Source: Rhodobacteraceae bacterium 63075 (GTDB lineage: Bacteria; Pseudomonadota; Alphaproteobacteria; Rhodobacterales; Rhodobacteraceae). From it: a stretch of DNA of 64,000 nucleotides. Numbering within the stretch: the first letter of the stretch is position 1; each line of letters opens with the position of its first letter. Positions 17,261-26,545 of the stretch are shown here, in pieces. The position numbers and the translations under genes were made by a program. Below the pieces are notes generated by a model that saw only the letters and a program-made list of their open reading frames with translations, made no database searches and was not told where the DNA came from. The stretch covers positions 186,001 to 250,000 of the forward strand of contig QVMW01000002.1 of NCBI GenBank assembly GCA_003417655.1, written 5' to 3'.

Positions 17261-17289
17261 TTGACAGGCCGCCGCCCTGCCCCTATAGA
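17261..17289 (+). promoter_or_regulatory. Sigma-70 type promoter of the rpmH operon
   Basis: TTGACA at 17261-17266 and TATAGA at 17284-17289 are separated by 17 bases, a near-consensus housekeeping promoter about 70 bases ahead of rpmH. It is the clearest promoter in the window and suits a ribosomal protein operon. Confidence 0.8.
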
Positions 17290-17358
17290 GCGGGCTTCAA
17301 GCATTCACGAGGCCTGTGCGATTCCGCGCGCCTGCCTCATTTTATTGGAGACGGAGCG

Positions 17359-17493
17359 ATGAAACGCACCTACCAACCCTCGAACCTCGTTCGCAAGCGC
17401 CGTCACGGCTTCCGTGCGCGCATGGCCACGAAAGCCGGCCGCAAGATCCTCAACGCCCGCCGCGTGCGCGGCCGCAAGTCGCTCAGCGCCTGA
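17359..17493 (+). CDS. rpmH: 50S ribosomal protein L34
   Basis: A 44-residue, very basic protein identical in layout to bacterial L34: [18 protein letters not shown] at the start, ATKAGRKIL in the middle and RGRKSLSA at the end. It is a component of the large ribosomal subunit. The ATG at 17359 has GGAG about 12 bases upstream and is the conserved start. It leads the rpmH-rnpA-yidD cluster. Confidence 0.97.
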   Translation: MKRTYQPSNLVRKRRHGFRARMATKAGRKILNARRVRGRKSLSA

Positions 17494-17602
17494 GCTTGCG
17501 CTGCGCGGTGCCGCGCAGGACAGACCTTTCGTGAAACCGCTTGAGCCCGCTCAGGCGGTTTTCGCTTGCCGTGATGGTCTTTTGGCGCGAAAAGCGCAGG
17601 CG

Positions 17603-17956
17603 ATGACGGCCCCCGCCCCGATACCCCTTGAAGTGATGCGCAAGCGCCGCGATTTTCTCGCCGCTGCCCGCGCCTCCAAGCGCGGCACCAAGGGGTTCAT
17701 CCTGCAAGCCCGCAAACGCGAGGACGATGGCCCGATCCGCGTCGGCTTCACCTGCTCGAAGAAAGTTGGCAACGCCGTGGGCCGCAACCGTGCCAAGCGC
17801 CGCCTGCGCGAAATGGCCCGCCTCGTGCTTCCGGCGCATGGGCGGCCCGGCTGGGACTACGTGCTGATCGGCCGCCACGAGGCCACCGCCGCACGCGACT
17901 TTGCCGCCCTTCAGAGCGATCTCGAATACGCCCTTCGCAAGGTGCACGACACATGA
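17603..17956 (+). CDS. rnpA: Ribonuclease P protein component
   Basis: The protein subunit of RNase P, which binds the catalytic RNA and helps mature tRNA 5' ends. The 117-residue product has the RnpA signature: KRRDFLAA near the start, [20 protein letters not shown] in the centre and DYVLIGR near the end. The ATG at 17603 gives the usual length; the open frame continues upstream without a better site. It overlaps yidD by 4 bases (ATGA). Confidence 0.93.
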   Translation: MTAPAPIPLEVMRKRRDFLAAARASKRGTKGFILQARKREDDGPIRVGFTCSKKVGNAVGRNRAKRRLREMARLVLPAHGRPGWDYVLIGRHEATAARDFAALQSDLEYALRKVHDT

Positions 17957-18174
17957 GCCCCCTGGCCTGGATATTCTCGCTTCCCGTGCGGTTCTACCGC
18001 CTCGTTTTCAGCCCGTGGGTCGGCCATGGTTGCCGCTATCAGCCCACGTGCTCGGCCTATGCGCTCGAAGCGCTGGAGAAACACGGCGGGCTCAAGGGTA
18101 GCTGGCTCACACTGCGCAGAATCGCGCGGTGCCACCCCTGGGGCGGCAGCGGAATCGACAACGTCCCCGACTGA
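17953..18174 (+). CDS. yidD: Membrane protein insertion efficiency factor YidD
   Basis: A 73-residue protein with the family motifs [19 protein letters not shown] and RCHPWGGSG. YidD assists YidC-dependent insertion of membrane proteins. It overlaps rnpA by 4 bases, as in most bacteria. yidC itself lies 4.2 kb further on, separated by a Rieske oxygenase, ttcA and a GGDEF/EAL gene. Confidence 0.95.
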   Translation: MSPLAWIFSLPVRFYRLVFSPWVGHGCRYQPTCSAYALEALEKHGGLKGSWLTLRRIARCHPWGGSGIDNVPD

Positions 18175-18255
18175 AACTGCCCCGAGACAACAGGTCGCGG
18201 TGAGAAAAACCGTGTCGCAGTTGGATAAGCGCCCAGCTCCCGCCAGATGTAGCGT

Positions 18256-18272
18256 CCTCCTCGTATGAGGAG
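18256..18272 (+). promoter_or_regulatory. Hairpin covering the ribosome binding site of the Rieske gene
   Basis: CTCCTC (18257-18262) and GAGGAG (18267-18272) pair around a GTAT loop. The right arm is the ribosome binding site for the ATG at 18281. Such a stem could dampen translation initiation. Confidence 0.4.
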
Positions 18273-18280
18273 ACGAATCA

Positions 18281-19429
18281 ATGGCAACCGATCTTTCCGG
18301 CGTCCTGCGCCCCGTGGCCAAGGCCAACGGCCTTCCCAACGAGCACTACGTGGATGATCGCATCTTCATGGAAGAGCGTGATGCTGTTCTATTCAAGAGC
18401 TGGTCCGGTGTCGGCGTGACAGCCGATGTTCCAGAGCCCGGGGACGCGAAGCCGATCGAGTTCCTCGGAATGCCGCTGCTGCTGATCCGCGACAAGGACG
18501 GCGATGTCCGCGTCTTCCAGAACACCTGCCGTCATCGCGGCATGGTCCTCGTGACCGAACCCAAGAAGATCGAGGGCGCGATCCGCTGCCCCTATCATTC
18601 CTGGTGCTACTCCACCAAGGGCAAGCTCGTGGCCACGCCGCATGTGGGCGGCCCGGGCATGAACACCCATGAAGACATGCCCAAGAGCGATCTCGGCCTC
18701 ATCGAAATCCCCTCGCATATATGGCTCGGGGTGATCTTCATCAATGCCTCCGGCACGGCTGCGCCCTTCGAGGAGATTCATGCCGGCCTGCTCGAGCGCT
18801 GGAAGGAATTCGACGTGCCGCTCTATCACGGCGGTGAGGACAGCACCTTCACGCTCGATGTGCAGACCAACTGGAAGCTCGCTGTCGAGAACTATTGCGA
18901 GAGCTATCACCTGCCCTGGGTCCATCCGGGCCTGAACAGCTATTCGCGGCTCGAGGACCACTACAATATCGAGGAATACGGCCACTACTCCGGCCAGGGC
19001 ACCCTGGTTTACCGCCAGCTCGAAGGCCAGATGGGCGAACGTTTCCCCGATTTCCCGAACCTGTCGGACAAGTGGGACACGGGCGGAGAATACATCACCG
19101 TCTATCCCAACGTGCTGCTCGGCGTGCAGCGCGATCATGCCTTCGCGATCATCCTCGAGCCAAAGGCGGTCAATCGCACGGTCGAGCATATTCACCTCTT
19201 CTATGCAGAGCCCAAGGTCGACGAAGCCCTGCGTGCCAAGAATGCGACACAGTGGAAAACCGTCTTTCAGGAAGATGTCTTCGTCGTGGAAGGCATGCAG
19301 AAGGGCCGCTACGGTCAAGGCTTCGACGGCGGGCGTTTCTCCCCGGCCATGGACGGGCCGACCCATTGCTTCCATGACTGGGTGGCGCGCCAGATATTGG
19401 GCCACCGCCAGAAGGTCGCGGCGGAATGA
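18281..19429 (+). CDS. Rieske non-heme iron oxygenase, alpha subunit
   Basis: A 382-residue aromatic-ring-hydroxylating/quaternary-amine type oxygenase. The N-terminal Rieske domain has Cys83-x-His85 and Cys103-x2-His106 (CRH and CPYH), binding a 2Fe-2S cluster. The C-terminal domain has the mononuclear iron region ENYCESYHLPWVH with its two His. It would use O2 and electrons from a separate reductase to hydroxylate or demethylate an organic substrate, which cannot be named. No reductase or ferredoxin gene adjoins. A 69-residue protein is encoded in a 4-base overlap downstream. It is an unusual guest between yidD and ttcA. Confidence 0.85.
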   Translation: MATDLSGVLRPVAKANGLPNEHYVDDRIFMEERDAVLFKSWSGVGVTADVPEPGDAKPIEFLGMPLLLIRDKDGDVRVFQNTCRHRGMVLVTEPKKIEGAIRCPYHSWCYSTKGKLVATPHVGGPGMNTHEDMPKSDLGLIEIPSHIWLGVIFINASGTAAPFEEIHAGLLERWKEFDVPLYHGGEDSTFTLDVQTNWKLAVENYCESYHLPWVHPGLNSYSRLEDHYNIEEYGHYSGQGTLVYRQLEGQMGERFPDFPNLSDKWDTGGEYITVYPNVLLGVQRDHAFAIILEPKAVNRTVEHIHLFYAEPKVDEALRAKNATQWKTVFQEDVFVVEGMQKGRYGQGFDGGRFSPAMDGPTHCFHDWVARQILGHRQKVAAE

Positions 19430-19635
19430 ACGGGCTGAACGAAAAGCTCCTCGCCGCCCATGACCGCGAGGACACCCATGCGCTGATCGGGCTCTACGAG
19501 GCGGCTGCCGACCAGTCGAACGACTTCATCGAGCGCAGCTTCTTTTTGACCCATGCTTTCGTCTACGCCCTGGAAAAGGGCGATGTGCAGGCCGATCTGC
19601 TCCATGGCCGGCTGCGCGAGATGGGCCGCATCTGA
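19426..19635 (+). CDS. Small conserved-looking hypothetical protein linked to the Rieske oxygenase
   Basis: A 69-residue, mostly helical acidic protein beginning [16 protein letters not shown]. Its ATG overlaps the Rieske stop (ATGA), so it is translationally coupled. No domain is recognised. The tetratricopeptide-like spacing of Ala/Leu ([21 protein letters not shown]) suggests a helical hairpin. A role as an accessory of the oxygenase is inferred from coupling only. Confidence 0.6.
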   Translation: MNGLNEKLLAAHDREDTHALIGLYEAAADQSNDFIERSFFLTHAFVYALEKGDVQADLLHGRLREMGRI

Positions 19636-19660
19636 GCCGTTTTCCGCGACGGCGACCGAA

Positions 19661-19682
19661 CCGGAATTTTCAAAAATTCCGG
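19661..19682. terminator. Palindromic hairpin after the Rieske unit
   Basis: CCGGAATTTT (19661-19670) pairs with AAAATTCCGG (19673-19682) around two bases. It lies 25 bases after the stop of the 69-residue gene and may end that transcript. It belongs to the TTTTCGAAAA-like palindrome family of this window. Confidence 0.5.
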
Positions 19683-19754
19683 GGCGCAGTGTCGGAGCGG
19701 CGCGCAGCGGCACCAAGAGTTGCGCGCCGGGCTTCAAACGGCTATGGCCTGCCC

Positions 19755-20624
19755 ATGCTCGACCAGAACGACGATATTCACCCGCTCTTCGCCGGCGCTC
19801 CCAAGAGCACCGAGTTCAAGAAGCTGCGCAAGCGCATCGTGCAGCAGACGCGCGAGGCGGTCGAGCAATACGGCATGATCGAAGAGGGGGCCAAGTGGCT
19901 CGTCTGCCTCTCGGGCGGCAAGGACAGCTACACGCTTCTCGCGGTGCTGCACGAGCTCAAGTGGCGCGGGCTCTTGCCGGTCGAGCTTCTGGCCTGCAAT
20001 CTCGACCAGGGCCAGCCCGGCTTCCCGGCCACGGTGCTGCCGGGGTTTCTCGAGGAGCGCGGCGTGCCGCACCGGATCGAATACCAGGACACCTATTCCA
20101 TCGTCATGGACAAGGTGCCCGAGGGGCGCACCTTCTGCGCGCTCTGCTCGCGGCTCCGGCGCGGCAACCTCTACCGCATCGCCCGTGAAGAAGGCTGCAC
20201 CGCCGTCGTGCTGGGACATCACCGCGACGACATTCTCGAAACCTTCTTCATGAACCTCTTTCACGGCGGCCGTCTCGCCACGATGCCCCCCAAGCTCGTC
20301 AACGAAGAGGGCGATCTCTTCGTCTATCGCCCGCTCGCACATGTGGCCGAGGCCGATTGCGAAAGGTTCGCCACGGCGCTGAATTACCCGATCATCCCCT
20401 GCGATCTCTGCGGCTCGCAGGACGGGCTCCAGCGCCAGCAGGTCAAGGCCATTCTCGATGGCTGGGAGAAGAACAGCCCCGGCCGGCGCGGCGTCATGTT
20501 CCGCGCCCTGATGAATGCGCGCCCGAGCCACTTGCTTGACCATCAACTATTTGATTTTACTGGATTATCAACCACCACAGCCATTGGCGACAGCTGCGAA
20601 GAAGAGACGCCGGACCTGCGTTAA
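19755..20624 (+). CDS. ttcA: tRNA 2-thiocytidine(32) synthetase TtcA
   Basis: Thiolates cytidine 32 of certain tRNAs. The 289-residue protein has the PP-loop SGGKDS for ATP, and two CxxC pairs (CALC and CDLC) that hold the 4Fe-4S cluster. The LGHHRDD and NLFHGG motifs are typical. The ATG at 19755 is chosen because family members begin a few residues before DDIHPLF; the longer frame to 19689 runs through the hairpin region. tRNA-Arg(ACG), one of the usual TtcA substrates, is also encoded in this window. Confidence 0.92.
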   Translation: MLDQNDDIHPLFAGAPKSTEFKKLRKRIVQQTREAVEQYGMIEEGAKWLVCLSGGKDSYTLLAVLHELKWRGLLPVELLACNLDQGQPGFPATVLPGFLEERGVPHRIEYQDTYSIVMDKVPEGRTFCALCSRLRRGNLYRIAREEGCTAVVLGHHRDDILETFFMNLFHGGRLATMPPKLVNEEGDLFVYRPLAHVAEADCERFATALNYPIIPCDLCGSQDGLQRQQVKAILDGWEKNSPGRRGVMFRALMNARPSHLLDHQLFDFTGLSTTTAIGDSCEEETPDLR

Positions 20625-20680
20625 TCGGCTGTTGAGACTATCGCGCTAGCCTTCCCTCGAACATCTGAGGGGATGACGAC

Positions 20681-22228
20681 ATGGCATATGGCAGCGCGGC
20701 GGCGATCAGGTCGGAGGCGGGGCGTCTTGGGCGTTGGCTCATGCAGCCACGCATGCTCGCCTTCGTTCCCGCGCTGGCGCTCGGGGCCTTCTGGCTCGGC
20801 GGCGATCTGGCCTTGATCCTTGCCGCTCTCGCCGTGCCGGTCGCGATGCTTGCGAGCGGTGTGTTCGGCACCGGGCCTAGCGCAGAACTTCGGGCTGTTG
20901 ACTCCGTGACCGGCCTGCCGGCGCTCGAACGGCTCGCACCCGAAGTCACGGAAATCCTCCTGACCTGCGCCGGGACGGGGCGGGCCTCGGCCCTCTTCCT
21001 CGTCCAGCTCGAAGAGCTGGACCGCGTGCTCGCCCGGCACGGCCAGGCCGCGGCCGATCTCATGCTCGAACGGGTCGGCCAGCGCTTTCTGTCGAACCTG
21101 CGCAACGAGGATCGCGTCTATGCCATCGGCAACGCGCGCTTTGCAATCTGCCTCGCCCCCGAGCCGCATGTCTCACTGGAAAGCGCGATCCAGCTCGCCG
21201 CACGGCTCCAGTCAGCTGCCGAAGAGCCTGTCTCGTTCGAAAACCAGACACTCTTCTCGAGTGCTTCGATCGGGCTGTGCCTGAGCGCGCGCAGCCCGAA
21301 ACCCTCCGGAGAGGCGCTCCTGAAGGCCGCCGAAACGGCGCTTGCCGCAGCGGTGGAGAATGGGCCTTCAGCGATCCGCGCCTATACCCGCGAGGTGGCG
21401 TCCAAGGCCCGCCTGCGCAAACAGCTCGCCGCGGAAGCGCAAACCGCCTTTGCCTCGGGGGCCATCACCCCGTTCTTCCAGCCGCAGGTTTCCAACGACA
21501 CCGGCGAAGTCACCGGCTTCGAGGCGCTGGCGCGCTGGCAGCATCCAGAGAAAGGCCTGCTCAACCCCGCCGAGTTCCTTCCCGCGCTGGCGGCCTCAGG
21601 GCAGATGCAGCAGCTCGGAGAGGCCATGCTCGGCGGCGCGCTTTCAGCGCTCAAAACGTGGGACGCCAAGGGGCTTCACGTGCCGCGCGTCGCCGTCAAT
21701 TTCACAGCCGAAGACCTGGGCAACCCGAAGCTCGCCGAGAGAATCCGCTGGGATCTGGACCGCTTCGACCTCACGCCGGACCGGCTGACCATCGAGGTGC
21801 TGGAAACCATCGTCGCAGGTGCCCGCGAAAGCACCGTTACGCGCAATCTCGCCCGGCTTTCCGAACTGGGCTGCCACATCGACCTGGACGATTTCGGAAC
21901 AGGCTATGCCTCCATATCGGCAATCCGCCGCTTTGCCGTGAGCCGGATCAAGATCGACCGCAGCTTCATCACCCGTGTCGACCGCGACCGCGAGCAGCAG
22001 CGCATGGTGGCCGCCATACAGACCATGGCCGAGCGGCTCGGTCTCGAAACGCTCGCAGAGGGCGTCGAGACGCCGGGGGAACATGCCATGCTTGCCCAGC
22101 TCGGCTGCACACATGTTCAGGGCTTCGGGATCGCGCGCCCCATGCGCGCCGATCAGGCCGAGAACTGGCTCACCGCCAACGCCGCTCAGCTTGACGAGTT
22201 GCCACGCATTCAGGGCAAATCCGGCTGA
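20681..22228 (+). CDS. Membrane GGDEF/EAL protein, probable c-di-GMP phosphodiesterase
   Basis: A 515-residue protein with two membrane helices (residues ~25-63), a degenerate GGDEF domain and an EAL domain. In the GGDEF domain the signature is GNARF instead of GGDEF, so cyclase activity should be lost. The EAL domain keeps the EAL triplet at 281-283, the LDDFGTGYAS loop and KIDRSFI and EGVE motifs, so it should hydrolyse c-di-GMP. The GGDEF remnant may sense GTP. The gene has its own leader after ttcA and is not tightly coupled to neighbours. Confidence 0.85.
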   Translation: MAYGSAAAIRSEAGRLGRWLMQPRMLAFVPALALGAFWLGGDLALILAALAVPVAMLASGVFGTGPSAELRAVDSVTGLPALERLAPEVTEILLTCAGTGRASALFLVQLEELDRVLARHGQAAADLMLERVGQRFLSNLRNEDRVYAIGNARFAICLAPEPHVSLESAIQLAARLQSAAEEPVSFENQTLFSSASIGLCLSARSPKPSGEALLKAAETALAAAVENGPSAIRAYTREVASKARLRKQLAAEAQTAFASGAITPFFQPQVSNDTGEVTGFEALARWQHPEKGLLNPAEFLPALAASGQMQQLGEAMLGGALSALKTWDAKGLHVPRVAVNFTAEDLGNPKLAERIRWDLDRFDLTPDRLTIEVLETIVAGARESTVTRNLARLSELGCHIDLDDFGTGYASISAIRRFAVSRIKIDRSFITRVDRDREQQRMVAAIQTMAERLGLETLAEGVETPGEHAMLAQLGCTHVQGFGIARPMRADQAENWLTANAAQLDELPRIQGKSG

Positions 22229-22374
22229 AGCGCGTGATTCCGCGAAAAAGCGCCTTTAGAAGGGCCTCGCGCCGCTTCCTTTCGCCGCTCCGCGCCCAAT
22301 AAGCGCTTGACCTTTGCCCTCTCACTCTGTTGAACCTGCCACACTTCCGAAAGGCAACAGGCAACGGGCGCTTC

Positions 22375-24159
22375 ATGGACGATCAGAACAAGAACCTCAT
22401 TCTCGCTGTGGCACTCAGCATGCTGGTCATTCTGGCGTGGAGCACCTTCTTTCCGCCGCCCGATGTCCCCCCTGAAGACCTCGTGCAATCGGCCCCGGAA
22501 AGCCAGCTCGCCGATGACGGCGAGGCCGTTGTCCCGCAAACCGCGGGCGAAACCGAAGAGGTCACAGCCCCTGCCGCGCCCGTCGCGGACGCCCCCCGCA
22601 TCCGCATCGAGAACAGCCACGTTGTCGGCACGCTCAGCCTCGCGGGCGGGCGGATCGACGAACTTTCCCTGAAGAATTACCGCCGCGAACTTGAGCCGGA
22701 CAGCGACATCGTCCAGCTCCTGCGCCCGCGCGGCGCGGATGGCGCCTATTACGCGCTCTATGGCTGGGCCCCCGGCGCGGGGCTGAGCCTCGAGACCGTT
22801 CCCGGGCCCAACACCGTCTGGCAGCTCGAGAGCGGCGAGGCGCTCACGCCGGGCAGCCCCGTGACGCTCACATGGGACAACGGCGCCGGTCTCACCTTCC
22901 GCCGCACGATCAGCCTCGATGACGACTACATGTTCAATGTCAGCCAGTCGGTGCGCAACACGGGCTCCGGCACCGTGAGCCTCGCGCCCTATGGTACGAT
23001 CGCGCGCAAGGGAGAGCCCGAAGACCTCAAGAACTTCTTCATTCTTCACGAAGGTGCCGTGCGCCTCGTCGACGGCGAGCTGACCGAAACCGACTACGGC
23101 GATTTCGAACCTGCCGGACAGCACGAGGAAATAACCGTCACAGACGCGGGCTGGACAGGCTTTACGGACCACTACTGGATGGCAACGCTCATCGCCGACC
23201 AGCCCGGCACCGAGTTCACAGGCTTTCACGACACGCGCCGCGACATCTACCAGACAACCGCCAAGCTGGATACGAAGACGCTTGCTCCCGGCGAGAGCGC
23301 CGAGGTCGAAACACGCCTCTTCGCCGGCGCGAAGGAATGGGACACGATCCGCACCTACCAGAACGAGCAGAACGTGCCGAAATTCATCGACTCCATCGAC
23401 TGGGGCTGGTTCTACTTCATCACGAAGCCGATGTTCTGGCTCCTGCACAACCTCAACGTGATGATCGGCAACATGGGCTGGGCCATCATCGCGCTTACCT
23501 TCGTGATCAAGCTGATCCTCTTCCCGCTGGCCTATAAGTCCTACTCCTCCATGGCGAAGATGAAAGAGCTTCAGCCGGAAATGGAGAAGATCAAGGAGCA
23601 GGCCGGTGATGACCGCCAGAAGCTTCAGCAGGAGATGATGGCTCTCTACAAGAAAGAGAAGGTCAACCCCGCCGCAGGCTGCCTGCCCATCCTGTTGCAA
23701 ATCCCGATCTTCTTCTCGCTCTACAAGGTGATCTTCGTCACGCTCGAGCTGCGCCATGCGCCCTGGATCGGTTGGATCCGCGACTTGTCGGCCCCTGATT
23801 CCTCCTCGATCTACAACTTCTTCGGCCTTCTGCCCTGGGCCGCGCCCGAACCGGGCAGCATCCTCGCGCTCGTCTTTATCGGCATCCTGCCCTTGCTTCT
23901 CGGCGTGTCGATGTGGCTGCAACAGAAGCTCAACCCGGCGCCCACAGACCCGATCCAGCAGCAGATCTTTGCCTGGATGCCCTGGGTCTTCATGTTCATG
24001 CTGGGCAGCTTCGCCTCGGGCCTCGTGATCTACTGGATCGCCAACAACACGATCACCTTCACGCAGCAATACCTGATCATGCGCAGCCAGGGCTACAAGC
24101 CGGACGTCTTCGGCAACATCAAATCGAGCTTCAAGCGCAAGCCGAAAGAAGACGGATGA
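22375..24159 (+). CDS. yidC: Membrane protein insertase YidC
   Basis: A 594-residue insertase of Gram-negative type. An N-terminal membrane anchor (residues ~7-26) is followed by a large periplasmic beta domain (to ~350) and the five-helix core with the VNPAAGCLPILLQIPIF segment and a basic C-terminal tail. It inserts proteins alone or with SecYEG. The start is the conserved MDDQNKN at 22375. Its stop overlaps the MOSC gene by 4 bases, and engB follows, so yidC-MOSC-engB are one transcript. Confidence 0.95.
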   Translation: MDDQNKNLILAVALSMLVILAWSTFFPPPDVPPEDLVQSAPESQLADDGEAVVPQTAGETEEVTAPAAPVADAPRIRIENSHVVGTLSLAGGRIDELSLKNYRRELEPDSDIVQLLRPRGADGAYYALYGWAPGAGLSLETVPGPNTVWQLESGEALTPGSPVTLTWDNGAGLTFRRTISLDDDYMFNVSQSVRNTGSGTVSLAPYGTIARKGEPEDLKNFFILHEGAVRLVDGELTETDYGDFEPAGQHEEITVTDAGWTGFTDHYWMATLIADQPGTEFTGFHDTRRDIYQTTAKLDTKTLAPGESAEVETRLFAGAKEWDTIRTYQNEQNVPKFIDSIDWGWFYFITKPMFWLLHNLNVMIGNMGWAIIALTFVIKLILFPLAYKSYSSMAKMKELQPEMEKIKEQAGDDRQKLQQEMMALYKKEKVNPAAGCLPILLQIPIFFSLYKVIFVTLELRHAPWIGWIRDLSAPDSSSIYNFFGLLPWAAPEPGSILALVFIGILPLLLGVSMWLQQKLNPAPTDPIQQQIFAWMPWVFMFMLGSFASGLVIYWIANNTITFTQQYLIMRSQGYKPDVFGNIKSSFKRKPKEDG

Positions 24160-24914
24160 CACGCCGCCTGACAGCGATCTGGCGGCACCCGATCAAGAGC
24201 CATGGCCGCGAGTCGCTAGGCGAAGTGCTCTGCGCGGCGGGCGAGACACTCCCGCATGATCGCCGCTGGGCGGTCATGCACGAGGCCTCCCGCTTCGACG
24301 CGGAAAAGCCCGACTGGCAGCCCTGCTCGCAATTCGTGATCGGTGCCAAAAGCCCGCGCCTGCAGGCGATGCGCGCGCGGCTTGACGAGGAGGCGGGCAC
24401 GCTTTCACTCACGCATCCCGATCTTGCGACACTGACCATCGACCCGGACAACCCTGGAGATGCCGCGCGCTTCATCGAATGGATGCGCCCGCTGGCGAAC
24501 CCGAACCGCCCCGCGCCCACCTGCCTCGTCTCGGCGGGCAGCCGGGGCATGACGGATACGGATTTCGCCTCGGTTTCGCTGATCAACCTCGCCTCGCACC
24601 GCGCCGTCGAGGAAAAGCTGGGGCGCGGCATCTCGCCGCTGCGCTGGCGCGGCAATTTCATCTTCGAAAGCCACGCCCCGTGGGAAGAAATGGACTGGCC
24701 CGGCAAGCGGCTCTCCCTTGGCGAGATCGAGCTTGAAGCCATCGAACCGATCCAGCGCTGCGCGGCCACCACGGCCAGCGTCCATACCGGCGAGGTTGAC
24801 GCCGACACGCTCGGCACCCTGAACAGGAGCTTCGGCCATCAGGATTGCGGCCTCTACGCGCGCATCATCAAAGGTGGCCGCGTGCGCCTCGGCGATATGC
24901 TGGAGGTGCTCTGA
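24156..24914 (+). CDS. MOSC domain-containing protein
   Basis: A 252-residue protein with an N-terminal MOSC beta-barrel ([16 protein letters not shown]) and a MOSC domain containing the conserved Cys ([10 protein letters not shown]). MOSC proteins carry sulfur or bind molybdenum cofactor. Position between yidC and engB is a common alphaproteobacterial arrangement. It overlaps both neighbours by 1-4 bases. Confidence 0.85.
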   Translation: MTRRLTAIWRHPIKSHGRESLGEVLCAAGETLPHDRRWAVMHEASRFDAEKPDWQPCSQFVIGAKSPRLQAMRARLDEEAGTLSLTHPDLATLTIDPDNPGDAARFIEWMRPLANPNRPAPTCLVSAGSRGMTDTDFASVSLINLASHRAVEEKLGRGISPLRWRGNFIFESHAPWEEMDWPGKRLSLGEIELEAIEPIQRCAATTASVHTGEVDADTLGTLNRSFGHQDCGLYARIIKGGRVRLGDMLEVL

Positions 24915-25567
24915 TGGAGATGCAATTCCCGCTCGCCGAAGCGCCCGACGAGCTGACGCGCGAGAAAGGCCGCAAGCTCTTTGCAGGTGGCGGCGCGGAG
25001 TTCCTCAAGGGTGTCGTGGCCATGTCCGGCCTGCCCGAGAGCGACCGGCTGGAGGTTTGCTTCGCGGGCCGTTCGAATGTCGGAAAATCTTCGCTGATCA
25101 ATGCGCTGACAGGCCGCAAGGGTCTCGCCCGCGCCTCGAACACGCCGGGCCGCACGCAGGAAATCAACTTCTTCACCCTGGGGACCAGCCACTACGTCGT
25201 CGATCTGCCCGGTTACGGCTATGCCAATGCGCCACTCGCCGTCGTCGAGAAATGGCAGCGCCTTCTGAAGCAATATCTCTCCGGCCGCCAGAACCTGCGC
25301 CGCGCCTTCGTCCTGATCGACGCGCGCCATGGCATCAAGCAGGTCGATGAAGAGATCATGGCCCTGCTTGATAGCTCTGCTGTCACCTTCCAGGCCGTGC
25401 TCACCAAGGCCGACAAGGTCAAGGCCGCCGAACGCGAGAAGGTTCTGGCACAGGTGCGCGGCAAGCTCGCCAAGCATCCGGCCGCCTTCCCCGAGATCGT
25501 GCTGACCTCCTCGGAGAAAGGCGACGGGGTCGAAACCCTCCGCGCCATCATCGCCGGTCTCGTCTGA
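24914..25567 (+). CDS. engB: Ribosome biogenesis GTPase EngB (YsxC/YihA)
   Basis: A 217-residue TRAFAC GTPase needed for assembly of the large ribosomal subunit. G1 is [10 protein letters not shown]2/switch Thr in NTPGRTQ, G3 DLPGYG and G4 TKAD. The start at 24914 shares one base with the MOSC stop (TGATG), giving [13 protein letters not shown] as N-terminus, normal for the family. Confidence 0.94.
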   Translation: MEMQFPLAEAPDELTREKGRKLFAGGGAEFLKGVVAMSGLPESDRLEVCFAGRSNVGKSSLINALTGRKGLARASNTPGRTQEINFFTLGTSHYVVDLPGYGYANAPLAVVEKWQRLLKQYLSGRQNLRRAFVLIDARHGIKQVDEEIMALLDSSAVTFQAVLTKADKVKAAEREKVLAQVRGKLAKHPAAFPEIVLTSSEKGDGVETLRAIIAGLV

Positions 25568-25638
25568 GCCGGGCGCAGGCAAGGCTTGCACCCTTAGCGC
25601 CGATGGGGGAAAACACCCCCGCAACCCGGGACAATAAG

Positions 25639-26499
25639 ATGAAGACGCAAGACATGGACCGCGACTGGATCGCCACAGCCCGCACGCTCAACCAGGCCCT
25701 GCCGATGCTGCAGCGCTACAACGGTGCCATCGTCGTGGTGAAGTTCGGCGGCCATGCCATGGGCGACGACGCCGCGATGGAGGAATTTGCCCGCGATATC
25801 GTCCTGATGCAGATGGTCGGGGTGAACCCTGTGATCGTTCATGGCGGCGGCCCGATGATCAACGAAAAGCTGGAAAGGCTCGGCATCACCTCCGAGTTCG
25901 TCGGCGGCAAGCGGGTGACGGACGCGGCCACTGTCGAGGTTGTCGAGATGGTCCTTTCGGGCCTCGTCGGCAAGCGCATCGTCCAGGCCATCGGCGCGCA
26001 GGGCGGGCGGGCCGTGAGCCTGTCGGGCAAGGATGCGAGCCTGATGATCTGCGATCAGACCGATCCGGCCCTCGGCTTCGTCGGAACGCCATCGGAAATC
26101 AACGCCGACGTGCTGCGCGACTTCTTCGACAAGGGCATGATCCCCGTCATCGCCCCGCTCGGCGCAGGCCGGAGCGGCGAGACATTCAATGTCAACGGCG
26201 ACACCGCGGCAGGCGCCATCGCCGCCGCGCTCAAGGCCGACCGCCTGCTTCTGCTGACCGATGTCGAGGGCGTCAAGAACGCCGAAGGCGCGGTTCTGAC
26301 CGAGCTGAAAGCCCATCAGATCCGCGAAATGATCGACGACGGAACCATCGCGGGCGGCATGATCCCGAAGACCGAGACAGCCCTCACCGCGATCGAGGGC
26401 GGCGTGCGCGGCGTGGTGATCCTCGATGGGCGCGCGCCCAATGCCTGCCTGCTCGAACTCTACACCGAGCATGGCGCAGGCTCGCTCATCAAGAAGTGA
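25639..26499 (+). CDS. argB: Acetylglutamate kinase
   Basis: Second step of arginine synthesis: ATP-dependent phosphorylation of N-acetylglutamate. The 286-residue protein has the amino-acid kinase fold with [18 protein letters not shown] and NVNGDTAAG motifs. The N-terminal helix (residues ~5-20) is the kind found in arginine-sensitive hexameric forms. The ATG at 25639 is chosen; starts at 25603 and 25654 are alternatives, none with a strong ribosome site. Confidence 0.93.
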   Translation: MKTQDMDRDWIATARTLNQALPMLQRYNGAIVVVKFGGHAMGDDAAMEEFARDIVLMQMVGVNPVIVHGGGPMINEKLERLGITSEFVGGKRVTDAATVEVVEMVLSGLVGKRIVQAIGAQGGRAVSLSGKDASLMICDQTDPALGFVGTPSEINADVLRDFFDKGMIPVIAPLGAGRSGETFNVNGDTAAGAIAAALKADRLLLLTDVEGVKNAEGAVLTELKAHQIREMIDDGTIAGGMIPKTETALTAIEGGVRGVVILDGRAPNACLLELYTEHGAGSLIKK

Positions 26500-26545
26500 A
26501 GCCCCCGGCCTTGCCGGATCGCGGGAAAGAGGCCACATAACCAAA

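Noticed and set aside
22210..24162. 650-codon open frame on the minus strand opposite yidC
   Set aside because: An antisense shadow of yidC without motifs; yidC itself is unmistakable.
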